A stretch of DNA of 64,000 nucleotides. Origin: Clarkia xantiana subsp. parviflora (lineage: Eukaryota; Streptophyta; Magnoliopsida; Myrtales; Onagraceae). Positions 1-11,746 of this stretch are shown one piece after another (position 1 is the stretch's first letter; each line of letters opens with the position of its first letter). Made by a program: the position numbers and the translations under genes. The notes beneath the pieces were generated by a model. That model was given only the letters and a program-made list of their open reading frames with translations. It did no database searches and was not told the DNA's origin. Location of the stretch: positions 8,113,071 through 8,177,070 of the forward strand of contig JAPTYO010000011.1 of assembly GCA_036873135.1 (NCBI GenBank). The letters run 5' to 3'.

Positions 1-420
1 GAAGCTGTGCAGATAGACTTCAGTTGCGAATGTAGGAGACCAAGTTGACTGGAGGGGAGTATTCATAAGGTTGTGCAGTGAGGGCATGACCGTTATTAAT
101 AATATATATATATATAATCTTAACGGATATTTCCAATAATATATACATATATATATCACTATTTTTTTTCTCAAATATATATATAACTATTTTTGGCTAT
201 ATTTAATAAGAAGAGAATAATGATTTTAGTGTAAGTGTGTTATAGAAGTTCATCCATTGGCTTGCTTGATAATATTATTTCTTCTATAGCAGAAAAGGCC
301 TAATCTAAAGGTTGCATGAACCCTATACTTATGATGTATATGTATTTGATCTGACAGGTAAAAACATGATCAACCATAAACGACGTGACTACGTATGTAC
401 ATACCATAAACGACGTGACT

Positions 421-663
421 ATGTATATACATATAGAAAATTTGAGTCAGGTGGATCCATTGCAACAAAATGTATCGAATAAACTATCATCGCAGAGAGA
501 ACAAAATGGAGTCATTGTGATGTTGGATATAAGAAAATACATATTTTATAGCAGCATACTTGCAGCAGCTACTAGATTAAAGATATTATTTTCAGAACTA
601 CGATGTGTATTTGCAGGAAATGATGCTCCAAAGGGGTTATTCCTCATTCGTTTAAAAGTTTAA
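421..663 (+). other. Unrecognised 80-codon ORF, copy 1
   Basis: This is an ATG-initiated open frame. The longer open frame starts at a GTG at 385, so I use the ATG at 421. It is preceded by a duplicated segment around CCATAAACGACGTGACTA. The same frame is present at 12702-12944 and 22318-22560. I recognise no family, signal peptide or membrane segment. Identity between copies reflects recent duplication and is not evidence of selection. It may be a chance ORF. Confidence 0.15.
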
Positions 664-1241
664 CAGATTGAGAAATAATTTGTCTTCTCGATGTTAATTG
701 ATCATGATTTTGAATTTTGATTTATTAGAACTTAGAATAAATGGTCATGCCATCTAAAAAATTATGAATACTCATCTTTTGTTCATAAAAAAAATATGAC
801 ATCTTGGTCATTTCAACCTTGCATACAGTAACATTTAACATCTCGGTTTGAATTAGGCACGTCACGTGTTCAACTCTCTTGAGAAATTATACACGTGCGT
901 TGCACGTGCGATTTTATTTAAATAAATTTTACAATGAAGTTAGACTAATTACATAGACTTTTATTATTTTATTTTATTGTAGAATTGTCAATAAGGTATT
1001 GTTGAAATTCAATCAAAACTCTCAAGATAATTATTATTAAGAAAATTTATAATGATTAATACAAATTTATTATATTGTCATACATATAAGTAACTTATCA
1101 TCTAAATGATTATTTCTAGTCATATGTCTTAACTCATAAAGAGTTATTATTATTGATTCTAACAAATTAAAAAAGACGAGCGTGTTTTAATAAGATGTTA
1201 TTTCATGCAAAACACTAATTTTTAATAAATTATTATTACAA

Positions 1242-3157
1242 CTAGGTGGCTGACCTGCGCGTTGCGCGGTGTCTAATTTTAGTATGTAATTGTTAGGATA
1301 TTATAAGGTTAATTCAAATTTTATATTGATAATTAATTTGATTGATATTTGTTATTTAAAAAAAAAAAAAAAAATTATTCAATGCAAATGAAACACTACA
1401 AAACATTTAAAGTGTATATATATAATCTTATATAATTCTATTTTAACACTTGTCAAAAGATGTTCTATTTTTTAATTAATAAATTTACACATATGATAAT
1501 ATACCTTATATGTTGTATTTTTAATATTTGTATCTAATATTTATTTTCACATATTTTCTTATGTGTTTATTTAATTTTATTTATTTATTCATATTTTAAT
1601 GCAATTTACTAAATAAATTTGTTAAGGTGCAAATACAATTTTATTGTTAGAATGCGAATTAACTAACGTTTGAACAAAATGAAAATTGTGTTTCTTATAT
1701 TTATGTATTTTAAAAAATTGTGTTAACTTTCTTATTATCCTTATTTTTTCTATATATGTAACTTTATAAATCCACGAAGCTAAATATAAGTATATATTGA
1801 TTATCTTCACTAAAATATATATAAACTACATATTATTTATTGTAAGTTTATTTTTATTGTTATTTATTTATTTATGATTTAAATGGTAAATCATACGATT
1901 TTTAGTACTTCTATCTAATCTTATTATGTTTAACAGATTTTACTATGTGTTTATTTTATTTATGCGTGCATCATATTTTTGTGAAATTTATTAAATAAGT
2001 TTGTTAGGGTGAAATTGAAACTTAATATTGTTAGAATGCAAAGTGACTAATATGTAAAATGAACTAAAACTTGAACATCAATGAGAGTGATAAAAATATT
2101 TTTATAATAAAAACATATAAATATACATTCTAATTATATTATATTGTATTCTCATTCTCGTTTTTTAATTGTATTACTATTTTTATATATAATATTAATA
2201 TATATATATATATTAGTATTCCAAATTCATAAATAATTTTAATATTAATATAATAATGTGAAATGAAGCATAAATAAATTGTATTTATATTATATTACTT
2301 ACATGCCTAAATATTTGTATACTTTTGTAACGTTTGTAACGTATTTTGAGATTTTTGATTAAAACTACGTATTGCGAATGAATAAACCTTTTGGTTCCAT
2401 GAGAACTTAGGCATGTGTCATGCCATTTACGAATGATTATTGTATGTTTGACATTGACAAATTATTATAAGTTATAAAATTTGATTTATGATAGAGAAAA
2501 TGTAGTAAAAAAGTTACTTGTCATGATTATAAATTCTATTGAAATTACGTTGTATATAGATATAAATTTTCAACCAAACACCTTAAAGTTCTTGTTATGT
2601 TACTTTTTTTAAGTTTTATATGAAAAACTCCATGTTATTAATTAATTATTAATTCTCAGTCACGGTTTAATAATAATAATACAACAACCATTTTAAAATT
2701 TGATAATGGATACAAAATAAAAACTTAAAAACAATAAGAAAAGAAACGTTTCTTTTTTTTTTTTATAAAAGATGAAAAACGTAAATTAAGATAATAGCGT
2801 ATGTTAATTATTTTGTTTATTACAAACTTAATATAATTTGTGATCATTTTAATGTTAAAATAAGAGTAAAAAAAGAAAAGTAACAATCTATTAATATTTA
2901 TATAGATCTATTAATAGTTGGTGTTATTTGTTGGAAAAAAAAAAACGGACAAAAAAACAAAACGGCTTCTAACATGCAATGAGAGCCTTTGGAGAATTTC
3001 TAAGTATATAGAATTATCTACATGGAATTGATACATCATCAAGAAGAGTTACACATTGAAATGTACCAATAGAATGTCTTGATTTTGACATGTAATCAAC
3101 ACATTTTAGTACTTGTCAAATTTTTAGAGATCTTTTCAAGATTATATTATATATAGA
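1242..3157 (-). mobile_element. Non-autonomous Helitron, 1916 bp, only in unit 1
   Basis: Read on the minus strand the element begins TCTATATATAATATAATC and ends in CTAG, preceded by a short GC hairpin (CTGCGC-GTT-GCGCGG on the plus strand). Removing it joins 1241 to 3158 as ...TTACAA^TTTTATATT..., exactly the sequence at unit 2 near 13521 and unit 3. Insertion between host A and T without target duplication, a TC start and a CTRR end with a subterminal hairpin are the Helitron hallmarks. No RepHel helicase ORF is visible; the interior is very AT-rich with only short ORFs, so it must depend on an autonomous element elsewhere. Confidence 0.85.
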
Positions 3158-3331
3158 TTTTATATTAGTAGGAAAAATATGAAGAAATTTAATGAAAGAA
3201 GAGAAGAAAATGATGAACGAAATTAGAATAATGACATATGTTCTGTTTAACATCATAAGGTTGTGATATTGTAATAGTTCACTAATAATGAAGAACAAAT
3301 TAACGACATTAATTTTTAGTATGAGGGAATT

Positions 3332-4766
3332 TAGGGGTGAGCAAGTATGCCGAAAGGCTCAAAATTCCGCCCGTCCCGTCCTAGCCCGTCCCAAAAAGCC
3401 CGTCCCAAAAATGTGCCCAAGCCCTAATGGGCGGGACTTTTCTTCTCAACTAGGGCCAGGGCTAGGATTAGGGCTTCTTTACGAAGTTCCAAAAGACCCG
3501 TTCCGTCCCTTGTTGCTAACTAATCAACCTATGCAGTCAAAAACGAGTTTCTAAGTAGAGACGGAAAATGGTAGGTAAAGTCGAGTCGTAAAGACGGAAC
3601 GTAGAAACGTAAGTTTCTACCTAATGCTAAAATTATTAGTAATGAAATGTATAAATGTACATATATGTAATTATGCAAAAGAGATACGAAAATAATTAAT
3701 ATACTCGTTAATAGCCTATAACATTTTTTCAATAAAAGATATGACCCCACCAGTAGTCACCTCAACCGTCACGGTGAGCAATTGTTGTGGAACCGTGAGA
3801 AGAATTGACGGGTCAATTGTAGTGTGGGCCAGTATCTCAATTGATATTTTATTATTTTAGAAGTTTAAATGAGAAAGAGATATTGATGGGGTCTAAGACT
3901 CTTGCATATTATTAACTAATTAATGGATATTGAACTTGAATAGAATAAGAATAAGTTATGAATTAATAAAAGATGATTTGACCCACAAATTAAGATCCAT
4001 GAAAAAAACTCTCGTGGGTTTGGTTGATAAATTTTGTGGGATTGACATAATTTATTAGATTTGAGTAATTTTTAGCAAATTAAGGTAAAAATTCTAGAAA
4101 CGGGTAGAAACTTACGTTTTTACCGTTTCTACCCGTTTTTACGACTCTACTCGCGTTTCTACCCGTTTCTACTCAGAAAGCGATTCTGGTACGTTTTAAC
4201 TCGTTTTTTATGGTAAAAATGCAGAAACGTGCGTTTTTACGACCTAGAAACGAGTTTTTAACTACATAGTAATCAACTATAAACTATAATTAGTTAAGTT
4301 CTCTTTAGTGATGTTTCAGGTTGAAGTTCCATTTGATCTGGGATTTGCATTTATAACTTGTTATGTCAGAATTGTTGGTGACTTTGTGTTAGAGTCTTGG
4401 TAAAACTTAGTTTTGAGGTCTTTGGTGAACTATTTTGGAAAACCAAGTTATGTGTTGAATTTGGTGTTCTCACAAGTGACAAAATGTTTGTGTGATTTTG
4501 GTGTTTTATAGTGAACTTTGTGGTATGTGTTGAACTTTGTTGTTATTCTGTGTTTAGTTATGGTTTAAGTAAATTTAGTATGATTTTTTTTTAACTTCGA
4601 TGGGAATTTGGGTTTGTCCCATTTGTCCCTAGTCCCTGTAGGCCCGTGGCGGGCGGGCCTTTTCCTACTAGCTAGGGCTCGGGACATCCATTAAGTGACC
4701 CTAGTTTTAGGGCTTGGGCCATTTTTTAAAAAAAAAACCCGCCCATCCGTCCCATGCTCAGCCCTA
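3332..4766. mobile_element. hAT-type non-autonomous element, copy 1 (with nested insertion)
   Basis: The termini are TAGGGGTGAGCA at the left and TGCTCAGCCCTA at the right, which are inverted repeats of each other. They are flanked by the perfect 8-bp duplication AGGGAATT (3324-3331 and 4767-4774), typical of hAT transposition. The ends are rich in GCCCGTCCC-type motifs, as in many plant hAT MITEs. There is no transposase ORF. The same element at the same site is in units 2 and 3, so the insertion predates the triplication. In this copy it is interrupted by the element at 3529-4269. Confidence 0.85.
3529..4269. mobile_element. hAT-type MITE nested in copy 1, 741 bp
   Basis: This element is bounded by perfect 8-bp duplications TAATCAAC (3521-3528 and 4270-4277). 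Its ends form imperfect terminal inverted repeats starting CTATG, with about 23 of the first 28 bases matching. The corresponding place in unit 2 (near 13885-13892) and unit 3 has a single TAATCAAC, the intact empty site. The 8-bp duplication points to the hAT superfamily. The interior carries repeated GTAGAAACG/CGTTTCTAC motifs and no transposase ORF. Confidence 0.85.
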
Positions 4767-4863
4767 AGGGAATTAATGTCAACTTCTCATGTAAGTTCAA
4801 AGTACTTCAATAGCAAAGAGAACTGAATTATTAGAACAAGACTATTGATCAAACATCCATCAC

Positions 4864-5104
4864 GGACCTTTCTACAATGCTTTTGGAGCACCATGCTTTT
4901 GTCACTAATTTTTTTATTTTTCTATTGCCCTAAAGGTGAACCCCATAGGGAAATTGATATTATTAATAGTATGATACACATCTTAGGTGTAGTTTAAAAA
5001 ATTAATATTTTTTAATACTTTTAAAGTTTTACTTATGTTACAATTAAGTCCACTATAGTATTAAAAAATCCAAAAGCATGGTGCTCTCAAAGCATGGTAG
5101 AAAA
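4864..5104. mobile_element. Mutator-like MITE, unit 1
   Basis: This is a 241-bp element flanked by 9-bp direct repeats ATCCATCAC (4855-4863 and 5105-5113). The arms around TTTCTACAATGC and its inverted partner GCATGGTAGAAA match over about 33 bp, although the left end carries a few extra bases (GGACC). The 9-bp duplication suggests a Mutator-like origin. Identical copies sit at the same place in units 2 and 3. Confidence 0.6.
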
Positions 5105-5113
5105 ATCCATCAC

Positions 5114-7233
5114 TACTATACGAAATACCCATTTACCGGCGATGGTTAGTGCTCGGTAAATTCTCTTTTTGTCAGTATAAGTTGGAGTTTTATTGGCGAA
5201 ATAATGTACCTGTAGAAGTTTTATAAGGAAAAAATCTAATTACCGATAGTCACCTGTCAGTAAAAGATATATGTAAACGTGAAATTTGACATGTAAATTA
5301 ATCAATAATTATAAGGCAATTCGAGCATACAATAGTTGAAATGAGGTTTACGTAATGGATCCACATTGTACAGACCTTAGAAGATTGTTATCTACCATGA
5401 ACGGAACTCCCATAGACAAAGCACCATTTTTGCTTCTTTTTCATTTCTGAGGTACAGAACGGCTGGATGACCGACCTTCTTCACCACATATAAATATGAA
5501 ACATCTCGTATATATTACATGTGCATGTAATAATTAATTAACATATATAAACACAGATTTAAAAAACCTAGAAAAATTAAAAACCAATGAGCCCTGGCAA
5601 CGTTTGGCAAAAAAAAATCGATCCCTGTAACCTCATCCGGATCTGATGGAGAAGAAAAACTTGACCATTGTGTGTTTATACAAGCAATATCGAACTCATT
5701 AGTTCGAGTTGTATGAAATTTGCAATGTCCTGTTCGACTTCCCATTTTGAAATACAAACACATGCAGTATGATCCGATGAGTATATTTGATGTTTTCCAT
5801 ATAGCAGTAGCATATAGAGAAGTTTTGGTGACTTTAAATTCACATATTTCACACATGATTGCGAGAGAATTTCAGTTCCAATGAAAAGAAGTAGAATATG
5901 TGGCGGACCAAAAACTTCCACCTAATGATAATCAACAAGAATTCTTCAAGAATATGGTACAAGTTGTTACAACCATTAAAGAAGAAAAAATCAATCAATG
6001 GGAAGAAAAACTCAACGTTGACATTGATCTTCAGAGCCAAATACTATTTGCTAAGTCATGGTGACGCTCTGTTTGGTTGGAAGCACTGAGACACAATACC
6101 AAACTATGTTTCACAAAGTCTGATGATGCACTCCTCTGACTGCAGATATCATGAACATAGACTTTCAAATATTGTTAAGCATAAAAACAAACACATCTCT
6201 CATGTACTCGTGCCCATCCCCATCTCTTTAAAAAGATTGATAATATTATGCTTGGAGCAGCAGCAGGAAGCAAATCCTTGTATTTTCTACATGTATTATT
6301 AAAGGACGGCTTAACAGGAGAAGGATCGAATATCTCAAACAGAAGTGCCCAAAGATTCAGATATTGGATGCATCTCTTCTAATTCATCAACGCAAATTCC
6401 AACAAATGATATGATCAATATCTTCAAGTGGATGAATTGTGAAAGATGGTAACGTCGACTTCAAATACACAATCGAGGGATTATATGTTAGCCCCAAGAC
6501 TCAGAAAATTTACAATCGGTGCCCGTTAGGATGTGGCACTCATCCTTCATTACATATTTGCATATCAGAAACCCCCAATTAAACGAATGTGAAGATCAGA
6601 ACGTTCCTTTGGATCACACCACAAGAAAGCAAAAGGAATGGAGCGGCCGAGGGCGAGGAAATTGGATATGAGAAGAAGCGGTTACAAATGAACTGAAACG
6701 GTGGAATGAGACATTAAAGGCACGTCTGCCGGCATTGCAGATGACTCAAGTAAATGAAGCGGTTTGCTAGGATTTTTATAATGTTGGAACCAGTTGACCG
6801 GCACTTGATTAACGGGACTGACGGGGTAGGTAGTTTAGGGTTTTGTGGTGGATGAGGAGGAGGAGTTTGGAGTTTGGAACATTGGGTGACGGAGGAGATG
6901 ATACAGAGGGAAGGACGTGAACGGTTTGTGGGTGTTTTAGAGATTTGAATTAATTATAGGGGTATTTATGGTACAAAGAAAATTGGAACCAGAAGTTTGT
7001 TTTTTAAATAGAGTAAAGATATATATATATATATATATATTAATTGAGCCGAAAATAGATATACCTATATATATTTGAGAAAAAAAAAATAGTTATATAT
7101 TCCACATATATATATTATCTTTATATATCATAATATATTTCTTATGTGTTTAAACCTGACTCAATCAATCCAGAGGAAAATCTTTCGCACACACTTTTCA
7201 GTGTTATTAGGAATTTACAGTTCTTGAATCGGC
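5114..7233. other. Intergenic interval, unit 1: no recognised gene
   Basis: This interval contains a 113-codon minus-strand ATG ORF (5515-5856) that I cannot assign, and a (TA)n microsatellite near 7021-7040 whose length differs between units. The last few hundred bases should hold the SART1-like promoter and leader. Unit 1 has 8 extra bases (6717-6724) relative to units 2 and 3 in a block that is otherwise nearly identical. The same interval recurs before the gene in each unit. Confidence 0.5.
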
Positions 7234-9969
7234 ATGAAATCGGAGCGTTTTGATTCCAGAGCTGATGATATGCACGCTGACGACTCGCCGTCCAGGGATA
7301 GGCACGGCAATGGTTTGGCGGAGGGCGAAGCGAAGAGCAAGTATCGGAAGAAGAGCAATGGTCGGAGGGAGGAGAAATATTACAGAAGTAATGAGCGGGA
7401 TATGGTTTCAAGAGAGACCAAGATTCCGAGCAGGGATCGACGGAAGGAGGATAGGGATGACAGGGAGGAGAGAGATAACCATCATAATCAAATTATGAAG
7501 TAAGTGATCATGTTGATTTCCCCTATCCTTCTGTTCTTCAAATTGACTGCGATTTTTCATGGAGAAGTGACAACAGAAAAAAAAAAAAATAGACACAAAT
7601 TCACTTAATTTCAGTAAGCTAACTAAGAAAAATGGTAATTAGGGTTTAGGAGCCTTGAGTTTGTAGTTCTTTTTTCTTTTTTTTACTCAATACTTTACTT
7701 CCGAATTAAATTTAGAACTGCCTGACCTGACCTATCTGGTGTCTTCTTTTGTAGTTTCTCATTAGTTGAATTTCCTTCCATAGAATTGTTAATTTCAAGT
7801 GAAACGGATTTATAGGAATTCGAATGGAGGGTCTCTTGCTTCTGAAGTATGATAAGCTATTCTCCTGTAGTTATACTTTATTTTTATGAATCAAAGCAAG
7901 TAATGATATTGATGTATTCCTTATTAGGGCAAATGAGGAGAGGACCAAAAAAAAGACTGAAGGTGCTTCTGAATTGTTGGACTGGGTTAGCAAATGTCGT
8001 AAACTTGAGGATAAAAAAAAGGCCGAGAAGCAGAAAGCTGCTCAGCTCTTAAGAATGTTTGAGGAACAGGTATTAGTGTTTTAGTTTATGTATTTTCAAG
8101 AAAATTTTTAATCATGATTTTGTAGAAGTGGTACTTAATTATTTTTTGGACAATTTCCAGGAAAATATGGGTCAGGAAGATAGTGAAGATGAGAAGGGTG
8201 CACCAGCGAAGGTCTCACTTGATTACTATACTCAAGAAGAAATGGTACAGTTTAAAAAGCCTAAGAAGAAGAAATCATCAGTGAGAAAGAAAGAGAAGTT
8301 GAATTTAGATGCTCTAGAAGCAGAAGCAGAAGCAGCTGCTGCTGGTTTGGGTGTTGGGGATCTTGGATCTCGAAACAATAGGAAGAGACGAGCTATTAGA
8401 GAAGAGGAAGAGAGATCTGAGGCCGAAAGAAAAAGCAATGCATATCAATCAGCTTTTGCCAAAGCAGATGAGGCATCTAAATCTCTGCGAATGCAATTGG
8501 ATACTATTGAAGAGGAAGATGAGGAAAACACTATCGTAGATGGTGATGATGATCTATATAAATCACTTGAAAGAGCAAGAAACTTAGCTCTTAAGAAGCA
8601 AAATGAGCTGCAAGTTTCTGGTCCTGATTCAGTTGCTCTCCTCGTCGCTGCTGTTTCAAGCAGCCAAGCTGCTGAGAATGCCTCACAGGGAGAACAACAC
8701 GAAAACAGGATTGTCATTACGGAAATGGAGGAATTTGTTGGGGGTCTTCAGCTTGATGAAGGTAGAATTTAAAAATCATCTTCTTATGTTGAACTTTATG
8801 ATTACTGGAAGGATTTTTATTCTTCTGTGATTGCTAAGATTCTGTGATTATCTATGAAGTAAATTATGTTTCTGTTTTTACTCGATTAGTGTCCTTATTA
8901 TAAGGTGGTTCAGTTTTGTTTACCGGGTTTCATTTAAATTTCTTCTTCAGAATTAAGTAGATCAGACAAGGAAGATGTGTTTATGGATGAAGATGAAGCT
9001 GCAATCTCTGATCATGAACAAAAGGCTGAGGATGGTGTATTGGCAGAAGATAAAGAAAATATGAATGATGAAGCTCCAGACAGGACCATTCATGAAGCTG
9101 CTGTTGGGAAAGGCCTATCGGGTGCACTGAAGCTTCTCCAGGACCGTGGTGATCTCAAAGAAGCTTTCGAATGGGGTGGTAGAAACATGGATAAGAAAAA
9201 AAGCAAACTTGTCGGTCTTACAGATTCTCAAGGAGGAAGAGAAGTTCGCATTGAAAGAACAGATGAATTCGGCCGAATTGTAAGTCCCCTAATTACCTTG
9301 CATATATATAGAAAATGCTGAATCTTTCCTTATTTGAAAAATCTGAGATTATTGATGATTATGTTGTATCAGATGACTCCAAAAGAATCGTTTCGGGATT
9401 TATCACACAAGTTCCATGGAAAAGGGCCTGGGAAAAAGAAGCAAGAGAAACGGATGAAGCAATACTATGAAGACTTGAAGATGAAGCAGATGAAGAATGC
9501 AGATACTCCATCTTTATCAGCAGAAAGGATGAGAGAAGCTCAAGCTCTGTTGAAGAGGCCTTACTTGGTGATCAGTGGAAACGTTAAACCAGCCCAAAAT
9601 AGTGGTTTTGCCACTGTGCAGAAAGATACTGGGAGTTTGACACCAGTATATTGTTAAGGGTTAGTAACCAAAACTTTGAACAATTTACAAATTGCTACTT
9701 TGTTTCAATTCCCATCATTGGATAGAAAATTAGCATGTTTCTGTCACGTATGTCTTTTCATGTGTACCTAAACTTTGCTTTACATATTATTCAATTAAGG
9801 AAGAAACCGCAATCACTGGTGATAGAAAATAAATAAGAATGCGCAATTTTATCTTGGCTTTAGCACTGATCGATCACAATCTTTGTTCTAGGTTGAGCAT
9901 TTCCTTGGAATAAAGCGTAAGCCTGAATCCTTGTGCTTTGGGATCAGTAAAGAAGACAAAAGGAGATGA
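7234..9969 (+). CDS. DOT2: SART1/DOT2-like splicing factor, copy 1 (internally shortened)
   Basis: This is a SART-1 family protein, homologous to Arabidopsis DOT2 and yeast Snu66, a U4/U6.U5 tri-snRNP component acting in nuclear pre-mRNA splicing. Six exons fit GT-AG junctions with a continuous frame: 7234-7499, 7928-8069, 8161-8761, 8951-9279, 9373-9645 and 9892-9969, giving 562 aa. The N-terminus is rich in Arg, Asp and Ser. It is followed by the conserved [12 protein letters not shown] segment, the [18 protein letters not shown] basic block, [11 protein letters not shown], the acidic [13 protein letters not shown] region, [33 protein letters not shown] and a C-terminal VEHFLGIKRK exon. Family members I recall are about 800 aa. 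The central block with the LTLKD motif, between FEEQ and DYYT, is missing and the N-terminal RD-rich tract is short. All other landmarks are in order, so it may be expressed, but its function is uncertain. Confidence 0.85.
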
Positions 9970-11746
9970 GTTATAAATCCGAAAACAACTTGAATGAAGC
10001 TAAGCTTTCACAGCCGACGGATTTACTTTTTGATTGGTAGGGGCAGAGGTTACAACTTGGTGATTAGATTGAGATTTACCGTAAATGGATTTACAGTTTA
10101 TGTTATAAATTTTCTAGTAACTATATGTCAAATGAATCAAATTTTCTAGCTAATGTTTCCAAACCCAATATTTATTTTTTCTAGATTGTCATGTTCATCA
10201 AATTCCACTTCCTTCATAAGATTAAGAGTTTTTGACCAAAAAGCCATATGGACAACCAAATACTAATATAGGCTAGAAAAAAAAATTATTTACAAATATA
10301 GGGCTGGTCGGGTTGGGGGAACCCGGCCAAGTTAAAAAAAAAAAAGTTAAATGCTTGGCCGGGTTCTGGGGACTCGGCCAACTGTTTTACTTTTTTTTTT
10401 TAAAAAAAATAAAAATTAATCCATTATTTATTTCTCTATATATACAACCTTAACTATCTAACTATTTATAAAATAAAAAAAGTTAGATGAATCACAATTT
10501 TTCCGTGAGGGTACTATTTTGAGTTATATCTTCAAAATAAAGGTTTAACCGACACAATTGTCAAGATATATACCCAATTTGTTGATTAGGAAGCTAGTTA
10601 ACTTGTTAAATACCCCATAAATTTCAGTTTTAAAATTGTCCACAAGCAGAAAGTTCAACTAACGCAGGTCCTCTTGAAGATGAGTCTTGATTTTGGCACT
10701 ACGTGTTTGGTAGTCTAAATTTAGTGGACTTAACACTTTGACTAAACTAAAAATAATGGAGGATCTGTCCCTTGTGCAGAAGAGTCTATGTGAACGATGC
10801 ACTATATGAAAGCATAAGAGAAACCAATTCTCAATCGGAGTAGCAAAAGAGCAAAAGTGATCAACTGTTTTTTATTCACTCTGATATTTGTGGCCATATT
10901 TCTCCTTTTCTGAACAGAGGTAAAAAAAAAAAATTGTTTTGAACAATTCTGTGACCAATAGGAGAGACCCCCAAACTTGAGTAACCGTACTTATAAATGA
11001 GAAGTCTAATGCATTCGAGATGTTCAAGGTTGCAATAGAGACAGAAACTGTGAAGAAAATGAAACCTAAGAACAGACAATGAAATAAAGTATGACAATAT
11101 TGCACAGCTAATGATATTATATTAGAAAAATGTCATTAAAAACACACTTTACTTATCAAGTATGAGAATAATGATGATAATACAGCAGATATATTCATCT
11201 TAAAGATTGATAATTTGAGTTTTCATCTTAAATTGCACTACTTGTAAGTCTATTCAGTCTAACATATAAGAAGATATCTTGAAGATATCAACTGTTGGAA
11301 GTGAAGATCGAAATAAAAATAGAGAAACTTGGAGCAAAAGTAATTGATACTATATATGTTTAAAAATAGATTAATTCCGTGTTTTAGAATAAATATGTTG
11401 TGTTTATTAATATTGAAGCAATATTAATTTATGTTTTTTATATTATTTTTTCTTCTTTATTCGCAAAGTCTTGAACATATCAAATCTTTATATATGATGA
11501 CATGAAATGTATTTAATTATTTTGGTGAAATAAACAGAAGAAAAAAAAATCAATAAATAAGAATACAAGAATAATCATATATACGTTATTATTGATTGAT
11601 GATATGTAGATGTTTACAGGATTATATTTGTGTGCATGAACATTATTTCATAAGTTGTACGTACATATGTTCTCAGACACCACCTACCTATATATATAAT
11701 GATGCTAAAAAATATATTTCATTTTCCTAGTTCCCTACTATTTCAT
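9970..11746. other. Interval between SART1-like copy 1 and the serine-rich gene
   Basis: This is AT-rich DNA without a recognisable ORF. It contains a perfect 12-bp inverted repeat, AACCCGGCCAAG at 10320-10331 with its complement at 10354-10365, beside further GGCCGGGTT-like motifs and A-tracts. The array breakpoint equivalent to the end of unit 3 lies at 10957. Nothing else supports a gene. Confidence 0.5.

Larger units (their letters stand above)
1..10957 (+). repeat. Tandem unit 1 (partial, left end outside window)
   Basis: This is the first visible unit of a 9.6-kb tandem array. Base 1 corresponds to 12282 in unit 2 and 21899 in unit 3. It contains the SART1-like gene copy 1 and is longer than its sisters because of a Helitron at 1242-3157 and a hAT-type insertion at 3529-4269. 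The unit limits are set by where unit 3 stops matching, at 30197, which corresponds to 10957 here. On that phasing the serine-rich gene of unit 1 should lie just left of the window. Confidence 0.9.

Noticed and set aside
385..420. Extended start of the 92-codon ORF
   Set aside because: The extended frame begins with GTG. In a plant nuclear gene the first usable start is the ATG at 421, and even the shorter ORF is unsupported.
875..910. CACGTGCGTTGCACGTG hairpin as a Helitron terminus (also in units 2 and 3)
   Set aside because: The hairpin resembles Helitron 3' ends, but no CTRR border or empty site supports it.
7019..7042. (TA)n run as a regulatory element
   Set aside because: It is a length-variable microsatellite; nothing distinguishes it from ordinary AT-rich promoter DNA.
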